The translations under genes and the position numbers were made by a program. From positions 1-64,000 of the forward strand of contig JANDJZ010000242.1 of NCBI GenBank assembly GCA_027943245.1: 64,000 nt of DNA, read 5' to 3'. This stretch comes from Acanthamoeba sp. SK_2022b. Lineage: Eukaryota; Discosea; Longamoebia; Acanthamoebidae. Shown piece by piece: positions 21,835 through 31,753 of this stretch. A model generated the notes under the pieces. The model saw nothing but the letters and a program-made list of their open reading frames with translations. It was not told the origin of the DNA and searched no databases. The number at the start of each line of letters is the position of its first letter. Position 1 is the stretch's first letter.

Positions 21835-24631
21835 TTACTGCAGAACACAAGACGAGGGGGGAGGCTGCGGCGCTCTCCCGCTCCTGCTGAGAGACTGGGC
21901 GTGGAGGCGGCTGCACAGCTGCACGCTCGGAACGTGCCACGAATGACCGCGCCCCGACGCCGCCTGGTTGTTGGGACCGGCGCACCGCAGGTACTTGAAC
22001 GGGTCGTAACGGCCCACCACCGCATGCGCCAGCTGTTCGAACAGGCGCTCCACCTCGACCATGACCTCGGCTCGCCCGAACCCGATCTCCACGTGGGTCA
22101 GCGCTCCGATCTCGCGCGCCGCGGCCCAGCCCTCGGCCTCCGACACCTCTCTCCTGCTGGCCTCCCGATGCTCGGCGGCGTTCTCGATGCCCACTGCCAT
22201 CATGATGACGTCAGCGACGCCATTAACGAACGTACAAACCGGGGGGGGCAGCACGACAAGCATACCAAGAATCGCTGGACGCGGGTAGCTCGTGAGCTCC
22301 CTAATCTTGGGCACCCACGTCTCTCTGATGCTCTTGAGCGATTCGGCGCTGTCCACGTTGTAGACCAGCAGGAACGCGTGGGCGCCGCGAAAGTAGGCGT
22401 GGACGATCGTGCGGAAGCGCTCCTGGCCCGTCGTGTCCTGTCCGTTGTGTGAGTGTGGGCGTGCTGGGCCCGCGTCGTGGCTGCGTCGACCACAAGGGTG
22501 GGGGGCCTTACCCATATCTGCCAGCCAAAGGTTTGGGTGCGGCCGGGGATGGTCAGGAGCTTGGCCCCATAGTCGACGCCGATGGTCGGATCGTAGAACG
22601 CGGGCGCTCGGTCCCTGGCGTAGAGGGAGAATAGATGCGTCTTGCCCACCACTGCGCTTGGCTCACGACAGCCACCACGGCGAACGCCGCGAAAGAACGA
22701 CGACCCGGTGAGTGCGGGCGAATGGATGCGGATTGGGGGGGGAGGTGGAGGAACGGAGCCCGCACTGGCATCGCCCACGATGACAAGATTCCCGCGCGAC
22801 ATCTCGAAGCGCAAGTTGTCGACATCACGGTCTGCAGGAGCGACGCCTACGACTAGCGCACACATGGGATAGATATCAGGTTGGTCACAGTGTGGAAAGC
22901 GAGAGACAGAGAGAGGGAGAGAGAGAGGCGGCCGGATATGCAGTCGCACCTTGGGCGTGGGCGTACTGTCTGAGGGTGAGTCGCAGCCATTCCATGTAGA
23001 TGGCCTTCCACGCGTTGTTGTTGGTGGCGGCGGCGGTTAGGCGTGCCTCCTCCCCCTCCTTCTCCTCCTCGCGCTTCCTCGTTTCGATGCCGCAGAAGCG
23101 GCGCCACAGGAAGTCGTCGCTGCTCATCTCGTTCATGGCCTAGATTGCTCGTATATCAGACCACAGGCACACGTAACAATTTTTTATTATTCAATAATGA
23201 ATATCTAAATATAAATGAATTATTCTCATTCTGCGATTATTTAATCGATGTATTTATGAATAACATGGCCAGGGTGGGGGGGAGGGGCGTACGGAGGAGA
23301 CTTGGGCGGCCACGCACAGATCGAAGGGCTCGAGGAACGAGAGCACGTGCACGATGACCTCGCGCGGCATCTCCAGCAGGGGGCTCGCCTCGAACGCCGC
23401 CGCGTCGATCATCTTCGCGATGTCCTCGTGTCCGCTGCGTAGCGCCACCTGCCCACGTGTTGCCGCCACCCCACCACCACCACCACCACCACCACCACCA
23501 CCACCACCACCACCACCACCACCACCACGCAATCGCGCAGCATCTCAGCAAGCTGCGTTGGAGTGGAGAGAGTGGGCGAGGGCGGGCAGGACCGACCTCG
23601 GCGGGAGTGCCGTTGGCGCCGGCGACAGTGGTGGCGATGGCCGCGTGGGCCACCAGAAGCGCCACCACCTCGCGCCGCCCGGACCGCGCCGCCCAGTGCA
23701 GGCCCGTCTCCCCGTGCTCGTCCTCCTGATTGACGCGCGCCGCCAGATCGAGCTCGCCCCTGGCCTCACCTACGGCGGCATCGTGGCCGTGGTCATCGCC
23801 GTGGGCGTGGGCGCCCGCGAGGCCTCGCTGCCTCGGCTTCATGTGGAGGAGGTGCTTCACCACGGGCCAGTTGCCGCGCGAGCAGGCGATGTGGAACGGC
23901 GTGGCTCCGTGTTGGTCGGCCCTGTTCCCCCCCCACCCATGGCCCACGTCAGTCTCAGGGTTGGGGGTTGGCGGGGGGAGCCATACTGGAAGGGGCTGGC
24001 GCCGGCGTCCATCAACAGCTGCCAGAGCCTCACTTGGGGCGTGGTCGCAGTCGTGGCGGTCGATGATGGCCGCTTCAACAGCGAATCGCGCACCGACCGC
24101 ACCGACTGGTCCCATGTGATCGCCCACTTGCTCCTCTTGGCCACTTCGCTCTCCTGTGTTGTATGTGTGTGTGTGTGTCGGCAGGGCTCCTTTGATGATT
24201 GGTTGACTGCAACCACTCACGGCGGCGACGGCGCGGGCGAGGCGAGACAAACCGGAAGAGGAGGGAAGGGCCCTCGTTGCGACTCGGCCAGCGCGTGTAG
24301 TTCGCTGCGCCCGTGCGCGTCCCAGCGCGACCGCACCCCATGCCGCGACACCAGCAGCTCCACCACGTCAGCCTTGTGGCATTTGACCGCGGCGAGCAGC
24401 GGCCAAAGCAGCAGGTCTTCTTCGGCCGCCTCCTCGTGCAGCCGCATGCTCTCCGGGCCTTTCGCCTCTGAAGTAATACAACCCCCCCCCCCTCTCTTCA
24501 GCCAACGTCCACGAAAAAGATTGACAGATGCTGGCCGCGCTACCAAGAATGGTTTGGAGTCGCAAATCGTCGCCCTTAACAATGGCCATGACGAGCTCTG
24601 TCTCTCCTGCTGCTTCGCCCGCCTCCAGCAT
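21835..24631 (-). CDS. Ankyrin / F-box / atypical Rab-like GTPase fusion with CaaX box
   Basis: Eleven exons (24631-24544, 24467-24253, 24153-23987, 23921-23597, 23552-23529, 23448-23293, 23139-22950, 22852-22766, 22651-22512, 22437-22266, 22193-21835) sum to 1923 nt in phase, 640 residues. Ankyrin-type repeats span about 1-290 (GATPFHIACSRGNWPVV, GETGLHWAARSGRREVV). An F-box starts near 302 (MPREVIVHVLSFLEPFDL) and crosses an intron into NEMSSDDFLWRRFC. The GTPase domain has an intact P-loop GDAMVGKT (about 414-421), itself split by an intron, then switch I (DPTIGVDYG) and switch II DTTGQE. NKxD is replaced by VGIENA and SAK by IGFG. It ends in CVLQ, a CaaX box of farnesylation type. The inferred role is a membrane-tethered SCF substrate receptor. 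A split into two genes is unlikely because the F-box itself spans the central intron. Confidence 0.85.
23474..23528. repeat. (CCA)n trinucleotide repeat in an intron
   Basis: About 18 CCA units (GTG on the coding strand) begin directly at the splice donor of the intron between exons 5 and 6 of the fusion gene. Copy B lacks the expansion and carries a 1.44 kb insertion at the far end of the same intron. Confidence 0.9.
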
Positions 24632-24893
24632 TGTGTCTCTCTATGTGCCATAAGAAGGCTAATGTTCATGCTTCGTTTTGTACATGGCGCAAGAAAACGA
24701 TTCCTAGAATCGAAATCCTCCCTCTCTAGAAGTGGAAGGGACTTGACCGCGGTGGCGAAGAGCAGTCGCTCGCCTTGTCGTCGAGACCTCGCCCCAAGCC
24801 ATGAAGCGCTGTGTGGGTCGGCGAAAGACAGCGACAACCTGGCCGCCAGCGTCCTTCAACCTGATGTCGCGAGCTCGCGGGCGGGAGAGTATA

Positions 24894-24956
24894 GACACAG
24901 TTCGGCGCCATGGCGTCGCGACCACTCTCCACGACCCACCGCAGCGTGGGCAGTTT
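24894..24956 (-). pseudogene. Truncated third copy of the ankyrin-gene start
   Basis: About 63 bp on the minus strand match the beginning of the neighbouring ankyrin gene (LPTLRWVVESGRDAM against LPMLRWVVENGHDTM) and then diverge abruptly. It sits in the spacer between the two copy-A genes. Copy B has no equivalent, so it was inserted or formed locally. Confidence 0.75.
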
Positions 24957-25086
24957 GCTGTGCAATTACAGCGCTTTTTTGGGCCAAATACCAGGTCACT
25001 CCCGAAACAAATAATAACACCTTCCATTCAGGTCGCGATCGAGACACCCTACCCAGAATTCCTCGTAACTTCTTCTGTGTCGGCAC

Positions 25087-25215
25087 GCTGCGTTGCTGCC
25101 TTACTCGTCATCACCTTCATCATCGTCGTCACTGTCGTCGCTGTTGTCATCGTCATCGTCGTCATCATCGTTGTCGTTATTGTCATGGTCATCTTCATCA
25201 TCATCGTCATCTTCA

Positions 25216-25253
<38 letters not shown>

Positions 25254-25260
25254 CTCCTTC
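25087..25260. repeat. (GTC/ATC)n tract encoding an acidic tail
   Basis: Almost uninterrupted GTC and ATC trinucleotides on the plus strand; the minus strand reads GAC/GAT as poly-Asp with Asn and Glu at the end of the ankyrin gene. Confidence 0.9.
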
Positions 25261-26486
25261 TCCTCCTCGTCACTGGTGTCATCCTCCTTCTCGTCATTGG
25301 CGCCCGGCGGCCACGTCGAGGCCAGGGTCAGGCGGAGGCCATAGGCGTACAGAGACTTGTGAGAACACCAGAAACCGCGATACTTCCCGCTATTGATCCA
25401 GCGGTTGAGACTCTTGGCCGACTCAGGTATCCTCCACCGCGCATACCGGTCGTCCGGGCAGATGCAGTCCAACTCACCCAGCGCCACTGCGCTGCACACC
25501 TTCCAGGTGACGTCGTTCCCGTTCCCGAGCTTGTACTTCACCTCGGCATGGCACTTGGCCGGCGTGACGGACACGATGCTCTTGCGCACCTGGCGACGCA
25601 CCTCTGCGGGCACCTCCTCGGGCTTCTCGCCATACAAGACGATCCGCTCAAAGAGCGAGATCACGTCGCCGTGCAGGTCGTCCAGGAGGAACCAGTCCGT
25701 GGGCGCACCCTCGTGCCCAAACGAGGCCTCGGAGTCCCAGTCGGGCGAGAGCATCTGACAGGCGAGCTCCACGAAACGCGCGGCGTCGGCCGTTGGCGCG
25801 AGGTCGCGCCTCATCTTCTTGGCCTTCCGCTCGGCCTCGAGAACGGGCTCCTCCTTTTCGGCCAGACGCTTCTTCGAGCGCTCGCGGGCGGCAGCCAACG
25901 CGGCAACGCGCGACCGATGCTCCTGCAGGGCGGGCGGACCGCCCTCGCTCAGGAGCCAGCGCACCGCTTCAATGTGGCTACCCTGGCGCGCGGCCGCGAT
26001 GCATCGACCCGTGCAAGGGCAGCCGTTGTCGTGGGCCCAGCGCAGGGCGGCGACGTCGCCCGCCCCTCCCAGCAGATGGCAGACCTCGTCGCCTTCGCCC
26101 CACGAGCATCCATTTTGCCGTGCCAGAGTGAGTATCGCGAGGTCGCCCTTCTTGGCCGCCTCAACGCAGGCGCTGGCGTCGCACGGGCATCCTTGAGCGC
26201 ACAGCCACTCGAACGTGTCGGCCTTTCTGCCCCGCGCGGCGAGCGCACACGCACTCGAGTCCCAAGGACAACCGAGCCTGCGGAGTAGCTCGATCATGTC
26301 GCGCCGCCCAGCTGCGGCCGCCTCAGCGCACACCCGCTCGTCGCAGGGACAGCCGCTTTCAGCAGCCCACTTGACCATGTCCCACTGGCCGCGGACCGCC
26401 GCTTTAAGACACAGTTCAGCGTTCATGGTGTCGTGACCGTTCTCCACGACCCACCGCAGCATGGGCAGTTTGCCGTCCTCGATCAC
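25101..26486 (-). CDS. Ankyrin-repeat protein with acidic tail, 5' truncated
   Basis: One long exon, 461 codons from the first homologous residue. The N-terminal two thirds is a run of degenerate ankyrin repeats of the W(L/A)CxxGCPCD type (LRRLGCPWDSSACALAAR, LCAQGCPCDASACVEAA), common in amoebal and giant-virus proteins. A charged hinge, KKRLAEKEEPVLEAERKAKK, is followed by a globular C-terminal region and ends in a long Asp/Glu tail from a (GAC)n-like tract. Compared with the paralogue at 36.2 kb the first 43 residues are missing. The frame opens at a GTG, and the first in-frame ATG is at 26462. The gene is therefore either 5' truncated by the duplication or uses an undetected upstream exon. 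Confidence 0.75.
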
Positions 26487-27697
26487 AAGGGTGGACGAAC
26501 AACAAGTCTTTCTTCGTAGAAAATTTTATGGTTGTGGTTGATTCTGGTTTACCCACAAACTTTTAATTTACTGGGATGCGTAACATGCGGAGTACGTCGA
26601 TGTCTGAAATTTTTGCGCTGCACCCACTTGCGGGTGTTTGTCATAACACTCTGGCTGTTCCAATCCATTGTAACTCCTCTAGGTCTCCAATGCCTTGGCA
26701 CCCTCAACCTACATCCTCCAGCCAAGCTCCACTACCTTACCTTCTGTCAAATACAACCTCATCAGTAAATGTGCAAAGAAACTGATCATGCATCAAACTG
26801 AAAGAGATCCATATCACAGGCGTTTGCTCACCTTGCCATAGTGTTTGATGTGAACAACAGATCTGCTGCAGTTACCTCTGAAGGACATCCACTGGACATC
26901 CACTTGTTGTCCAGGGCTTATTTGTGACTGGACAAACATTTTGATGTCCAGCAGGCTGGCCAACAGATAACCTGTGGATGTCCCACACAAAAAATTCAAG
27001 CTGGTTGACAAAAAAGACTTAAAGATTTTTGCTGTTCTCAGTGGTTGGTGCTGCGCTGCACTCTACAATGTAGAGCTGAGCCATGCCCAGGCACAGCAAC
27101 ATACTTCTGCTGCTGCCTTGTCGAACATCCTGAACTAGGTGATCATCTTGCTCCGGTGGATGTCCTACGGATGTCCAGTGGACGTCCTTCTCTGATTGAG
27201 GAACGTATTCATTCTGAAGAACTAACTCACCTTGCGATCGATAGGCGCAGCAATCACCGCCACAACCTCAGTTCAAACACGGGCTCTGCCGGTAGAATGT
27301 GAGGAAAGTTGGCAAGAAAGGCCGCCATCTGGAACTATCGAGGCGAGCCACGTTACTTGAGGGGTGGCGTGCCTTTACCACAAGCATGCGCCGTAGGTCA
27401 GAACGACGGGTAATGGCACAAGGCCCAGAGAGGGTGCACTGCACGATTCCTGTAAGACTAGAGAAGGATTGACAAGATGAAGGGAGATCAGAGCCCCCTC
27501 AACGAGAGCCCAACTTACGGCGGAAGCTTAGGATCTGAGAAATGAAAGCAACCGGAGAAGAAAAGGTGTGGAAAATATTAAATGTCGACGATCGCCACAG
27601 AACCGCCAACCAGCGATTGTTCCGTCCTGGCTTTTCGCCTGAAATTCTCGTTCATTCCCACCTCGTGGCATTCCTATCGAACACCATCAACAGAATT
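26487..27697. other. Intergenic stretch with repeated GGATGTCC-like motifs
   Basis: No coding region is supported. Between about 26882 and 27190 the motif GGA(C/T)(A/G)TCC recurs many times, and two clusters face each other as an imperfect inverted repeat (about 26882-26902 and 27156-27190). The last part is the upstream region of the mitochondrial kinase gene. Confidence 0.5.
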
Positions 27698-27704
27698 TAT
27701 AAAA
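27698..27704 (+). promoter_or_regulatory. TATA box candidate of the PDK-like kinase gene
   Basis: TATAAAA lies about 145 bp before the chosen ATG (27849) in otherwise mixed sequence, a plausible core-promoter position given a short 5' leader. Confidence 0.5.
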
Positions 27705-27848
27705 CCCCCCGTGCGCCACCCCCTTTTTCTTTTCCAACTCGATCGACTGCAGATCAGCACCCCAACTCACACCACACTCACACAAGGAACAGCGGTAGTG
27801 AAAACCGAAAGCATCCGTAATTATTACATCTCCGCATTAGCCGCCAGC

Positions 27849-29537
27849 ATGATGAATCGAATCAAGACTACTGTAGCGAACACGAGTAGTCACGTGAGCA
27901 TACCGTCTATATCCTCGTCCTCATCTTCGCCGCTAAGCTGGCAGCGCACGATGGACGACATGATCCACCGCTTCGCCAACCTCAAGCAAACGCCCGTGTC
28001 GGTGAAGAACATGATCGTGTTCGGCCAGGACGCCAACATGAACACCCTCCTCCGCTCTCACGCGTTCCTGCGCTACGAGCTTCCCATCCGCCTGGCCCAT
28101 ATCGCCAAGGAGATCACTGCCCTTCCGCCCGAGCTCCTCGAGGTCGAGCCCGTCCAGAAGGTCCTCAACTGGTACCGCCTCTCCTTCTCAGGTACTGCTC
28201 CCTCCGTTTCCCTCAATTCTATTTTTTATTAAAATCAATAAAGAAAATATATATATATATTTATATATTATATTGATTTTATTTTTTTAATATTGCAGAG
28301 GTGATCGAGTCGCCGGTGCCGAACGTGGCCGAGATGGAGCTCAAGAACGAGGACGAGCAGTGCGCGTCGCTCCACCAGTTCCAGGACATGCTGGACCACA
28401 TCAAGGACCGTCACGCCGGCGTCGTGACCACGATGGCCGAGGGCGTGCTCGAACTCAAGAACCGACTCGGCCGCGAGATGATCGACACCTCCGTCCAGTT
28501 CTTCTTGGGTACTACACCCGCCACTCTTTCTTCTTCTGTCTTGCTCGGATCCTTTTCCTCACCATCACCACCATCGCCTTGTCGTGCTGGTGCGGTGTGG
28601 CTCGTTGCTCTTTCGACCCGCAGATCGCTTGTACATGAACCGTATCTCCATCCGCATGCTCATCACGCAGCACCTGGAGCTCTTCAAGCAGGCGCAGACC
28701 AACAACAGCCTCTGCACCCTCACCAGCGGCGCGGCCGGCCGCAAGGTCCTCCCCAACAAGAAGAACCGCTGGGTCGGCGTCATCGACCCCCAGTGCAACG
28801 TCAAGGAGGTGCGTGTCTCTACACAAAGCATTTTTCCCCAAATTAATAATAATAATAATAATAATAATAAATTATATATGTATATGAGGAAAATTAAATC
28901 AATAATTCTTTTTTAATGAGAGTTTTAATGTAACAATTATATCATGTTTGCAGATTGCTGAGGATGCGGTGGACGACGCGCGATACCTGTGTTCGAACAA
29001 CTACTCGGTGAGCCCGCCCGTGCAGATCATCGTGCCGCCTAAGCTCGGCACGCAGACCAGCGCAGGCGCGCCCACCCTCCCCTACGTGCCCTCGCATCTC
29101 TACCACATGCTCTTCGAAACCCTCAAGGTAGGCGCCCAACCCCTCACCTCTGCCCCCCCTTTCGCTCCTGACACACGTCTCGTTTGGTATTTGTCGACAG
29201 AATTCGTTGCGTGCGGTGGTCGAAGTGCACGGCGCCAACGCCCAGAGCGAGGACGACCTGCCGCCGGTGCGGGTGGTGCTGGTCAAGGGCACGGAGGACC
29301 TGACCATCAAGATCAGCGACATGGGCGGCGGCATCCCGCACGCCGACGTGCCCAAGCTCTTCACCTACTTTTACACCACCGCCGCGCCGCCGACCAAGGA
29401 CACGCTCGACAGCCTCAACGAGGGCGCCGCTCCCATGGCCGGCCTCGGCTACGGCCTGCCCATCAGTCGCCTCTACGCCCGCTACTTTGGCGGCGACCTC
29501 AAGGTCATCCCCATGGTACACACGCACTCCTCCTCGT

Positions 29538-29592
<55 letters not shown>

Positions 29593-29795
29593 ACGAGCAA
29601 GGGAGAGTTGGGCGATGCTGACGTAGAGTGTGGGCGCACGAACAGGAGGGCTACGGCACGGACGCCTACATCCACTTGAAGGCGGCGGGCGAGACGAGGG
29701 AAGTGCTGCCCGAGTACAGCCCGTCGACGTACCTCGCGTCGCAGGCCAACCTGCGCGAATGGCTCAACGTGGACAACTGCGCCTTCCAACTGTAA
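27849..29795 (+). CDS. Mitochondrial protein kinase, PDK/BCKDK family
   Basis: Seven exons (27849-28191, 28299-28508, 28624-28808, 28954-29127, 29201-29515, 29646-29795) join in phase; one boundary count aside, every donor and acceptor is GT-AG. The Ser/Thr/Arg-rich N-terminus lacks acidic residues, as in a mitochondrial presequence. An all-helical domain follows, containing ELPIRLAHIAKEI and LDHIKDRHAGVV. The GHKL ATP-binding fold comes next, with the N-box (SLRAVVEVH), G1 (DMGGGIP) and G2 (GLGYGLP). These enzymes phosphorylate the E1-alpha subunit of pyruvate or branched-chain ketoacid dehydrogenase and switch it off. Which of the two is the substrate cannot be read from sequence. G1 has Met where Arg is usual in DRGGG. 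The last intron carries (CA)n. Confidence 0.92.
29541..29590. repeat. (CA)n microsatellite in an intron
   Basis: About 25 CA units lie in the last intron of the PDK-like kinase gene. Confidence 0.95.
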
Positions 29796-30013
29796 CACCA
29801 TCAACTATCCCCCCCCCCATGTACACACGCGTGGACCCGTCGGTGGACCAGCCCACGCCCCAGTTTTGACTACAAGAAGAGGAGGACATGAACATACTGT
29901 TTATACAAAAATTAATACATGTTTTGTTAATAGGATCCATCACACTCTTGTAACCATACGTTTTGGCTTGGATTGAATTTATTTATTTATTTATTTATTC
30001 ACAGCAAGAGCGT

Positions 30014-31597
30014 TTAGTTGAAGAGAGAGGCAAAGAGGGTGGAGGCGCCAGGAGGAGGCTGTCGGAGCGCGGGCGCAGGGCTGCCGTTGGCGGACGGAGG
30101 GCAGAGGAAGGTGGGCACGATGAGGTTGCACACCCAGTTGGTGGGCAGCCCCGGCACGGTCAACGGCACCGGCGTGGGCGCCACTGCCCGTGTTTCGCGA
30201 ACGCGTGAGATCGGGATCGCCACCACACTCGCGAAAGGGAGAGCACAACGACGTACGCGCAGCAGCACGAAGGGCGTCGAGCTTCTTGTGTCGGCTGTTC
30301 TTGTTCGACCCCTCCCTCTTCACGGCCCGCGCTCGCCGGCCGTGCTCTGTATCGAGCCATCAACGCGATCAGACGTGGGCGTGTGCGCGTGTGCGTAGAG
30401 GCGCGCGTACCGGTCCACATGGCGGGAGGTTGCGTGAGTGAGGCGAAGCGGGACTTGACCTGCGGGTTCTCTTTGATCAGAATGCGTAGGCTGCGCCGCA
30501 CGATCACCTGCTTCTGCGGCGCCCTCGCGCCGGCGGCGCCTGGTTTCTCCTTCTTTGCCTTTTGCTGCTGGGCCTTGGGCTCGCTCATCGCGGCGAGGTC
30601 GAGCTCGCCCTCGTCTCCGCGGAGGCCCTGCTGCGCCTGCTGTTGCTCGTGGAGCTCGGCAATGGGCGGCGGCTGGGCCCGCCGTCGCGCCAGCCGGGGC
30701 TTGGCCTTGGCCTTGGGCCTGGCGGGCGGGTCGTCGAACGGGTGCTCCTTCCCATCTTCGTCCATGAACACCACCGTCTGCTGCAGTTGCTTCTTCTTCT
30801 TCTTCACCACCACCTAATATGAAACCAACCAATCAGCCATCACGTGTGCGCGCGTGTGCGTGCATGTGTGCGTGTGCGTGCCTTGTTCTGTACAGGGGAA
30901 GCGGCGGCGGCGGCGGCCTGGAGCAAGCTGGTGCGCTTGGCGAGCCGCTTGGGGGCGACCGGCGTGGAATGGGGCGCGGCAGGCACTGAGCCAGCGGCCG
31001 GAGCCGAGGCTCGACCCTTCCGCGCCGGCCTGGGCGCGGGCTTGGACTTGGCCTTGGCCTTGGGCGGAGGCGGTGCCTCTTCCTCTTCCTCTTCCTCCTC
31101 ATCACCGGCGCCACGATGCATCTCCTCCCCCTCCGCCTCTTCATTGTCATCTCCAAAGGTTGGCGGCTTCTGTGCACGGTTGGGGTGAGGAGTGGGCGCG
31201 TGGTAGACATGCGTGGCCCTGCATGTGGACACGACACTGGGTGGGCGGGGGGCACCTGCGGTCTGCCGTTGAGAAAGGGCTGGGCGGCGATGCGCTTCGC
31301 ACGCGCTTCGGACTCGGCCTGCTTCGCGAACTGCACCTTGTTGTGTGCTGGCAATAAAGTAATGGATGGATTAATAATGGATTATACAATCCTTGAACTA
31401 AGATAAACGTAAATGAGAGATGTGGAAGGAACATGCTCATGATGCGTGGTTGTGGCACCTTGTGCATGGCGGACTGCACCGAGGATGAAGCGGTTGGCGG
31501 CGGGCTTGTCGAGCTTCATGCGCACGGGAGCAGGGCCAAACACCGAGCTCTCATCTTCCCCACTGCCCGCCGGGAAGGCTTGTGCGAATATCGACAT
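30014..31597 (-). CDS. Low-complexity, probably disordered basic/acidic protein
   Basis: Five exons (31597-31459, 31347-31256, 31169-30894, 30813-30411, 30183-30014) give exactly 359 codons plus stop. The N-terminal 80 residues look folded or conserved (MKLDKPAANRFILGAVRHA, QPFLNGRPQ). The rest alternates acidic runs (DEEEEEEEE), proline/lysine runs (PPPPKAKAKSKPAPRPARK), a VVVKKKKKQ block and Gln/Ala-rich helices. A conserved-looking IVRRSLRILIKENPQ segment and a Pro-rich C-terminus follow. This is typical of nuclear, nucleic-acid-associated or scaffold proteins; no domain is recognised. It converges tail to tail with the kinase gene across a (TTTA)n stretch at about 29976-30000. Confidence 0.8.
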
Positions 31598-31753
31598 GCC
31601 ACCTCCTCCTCTCTCCTTGCCCTTTTGCTTCTTGTTCGCCCTTTTGCTTCTGCTTTTGTCCTCCTTGTTGTGCCAAGTTGAGTTTGTTGCCGTTGCTGAA
31701 TCGTCAAATTTCGGAAAGTGTTTCGTTTATTATTTCGTTTCCGAAACGTTTCG

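Larger units (their letters stand above)
21790..26486 (-). repeat. Segmental duplication, copy A (inverted relative to 36.3-40.7 kb)
   Basis: On the minus strand this block runs ankyrin gene, spacer, ankyrin/F-box/GTPase gene. The same order appears on the plus strand from 36326 to about 40735, with long near-identical stretches in exons and recognisable introns. The 5' edge of homology is sharp at GTGATCGAGG (26486 here, 36326 in copy B). This copy keeps the intact second gene but has lost the 5' end of the first. Confidence 0.9.

Noticed and set aside
23354..25396. 680-codon plus-strand open frame opposite the fusion gene
   Set aside because: It is the shadow of GC-rich minus-strand exons and introns; the minus strand has eleven phased exons with recognised domains.
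24801..26288. 495-codon plus-strand open frame opposite the ankyrin gene
   Set aside because: Antisense shadow of the ankyrin exon; the run of Val/Ile comes from the GTC/ATC repeat.
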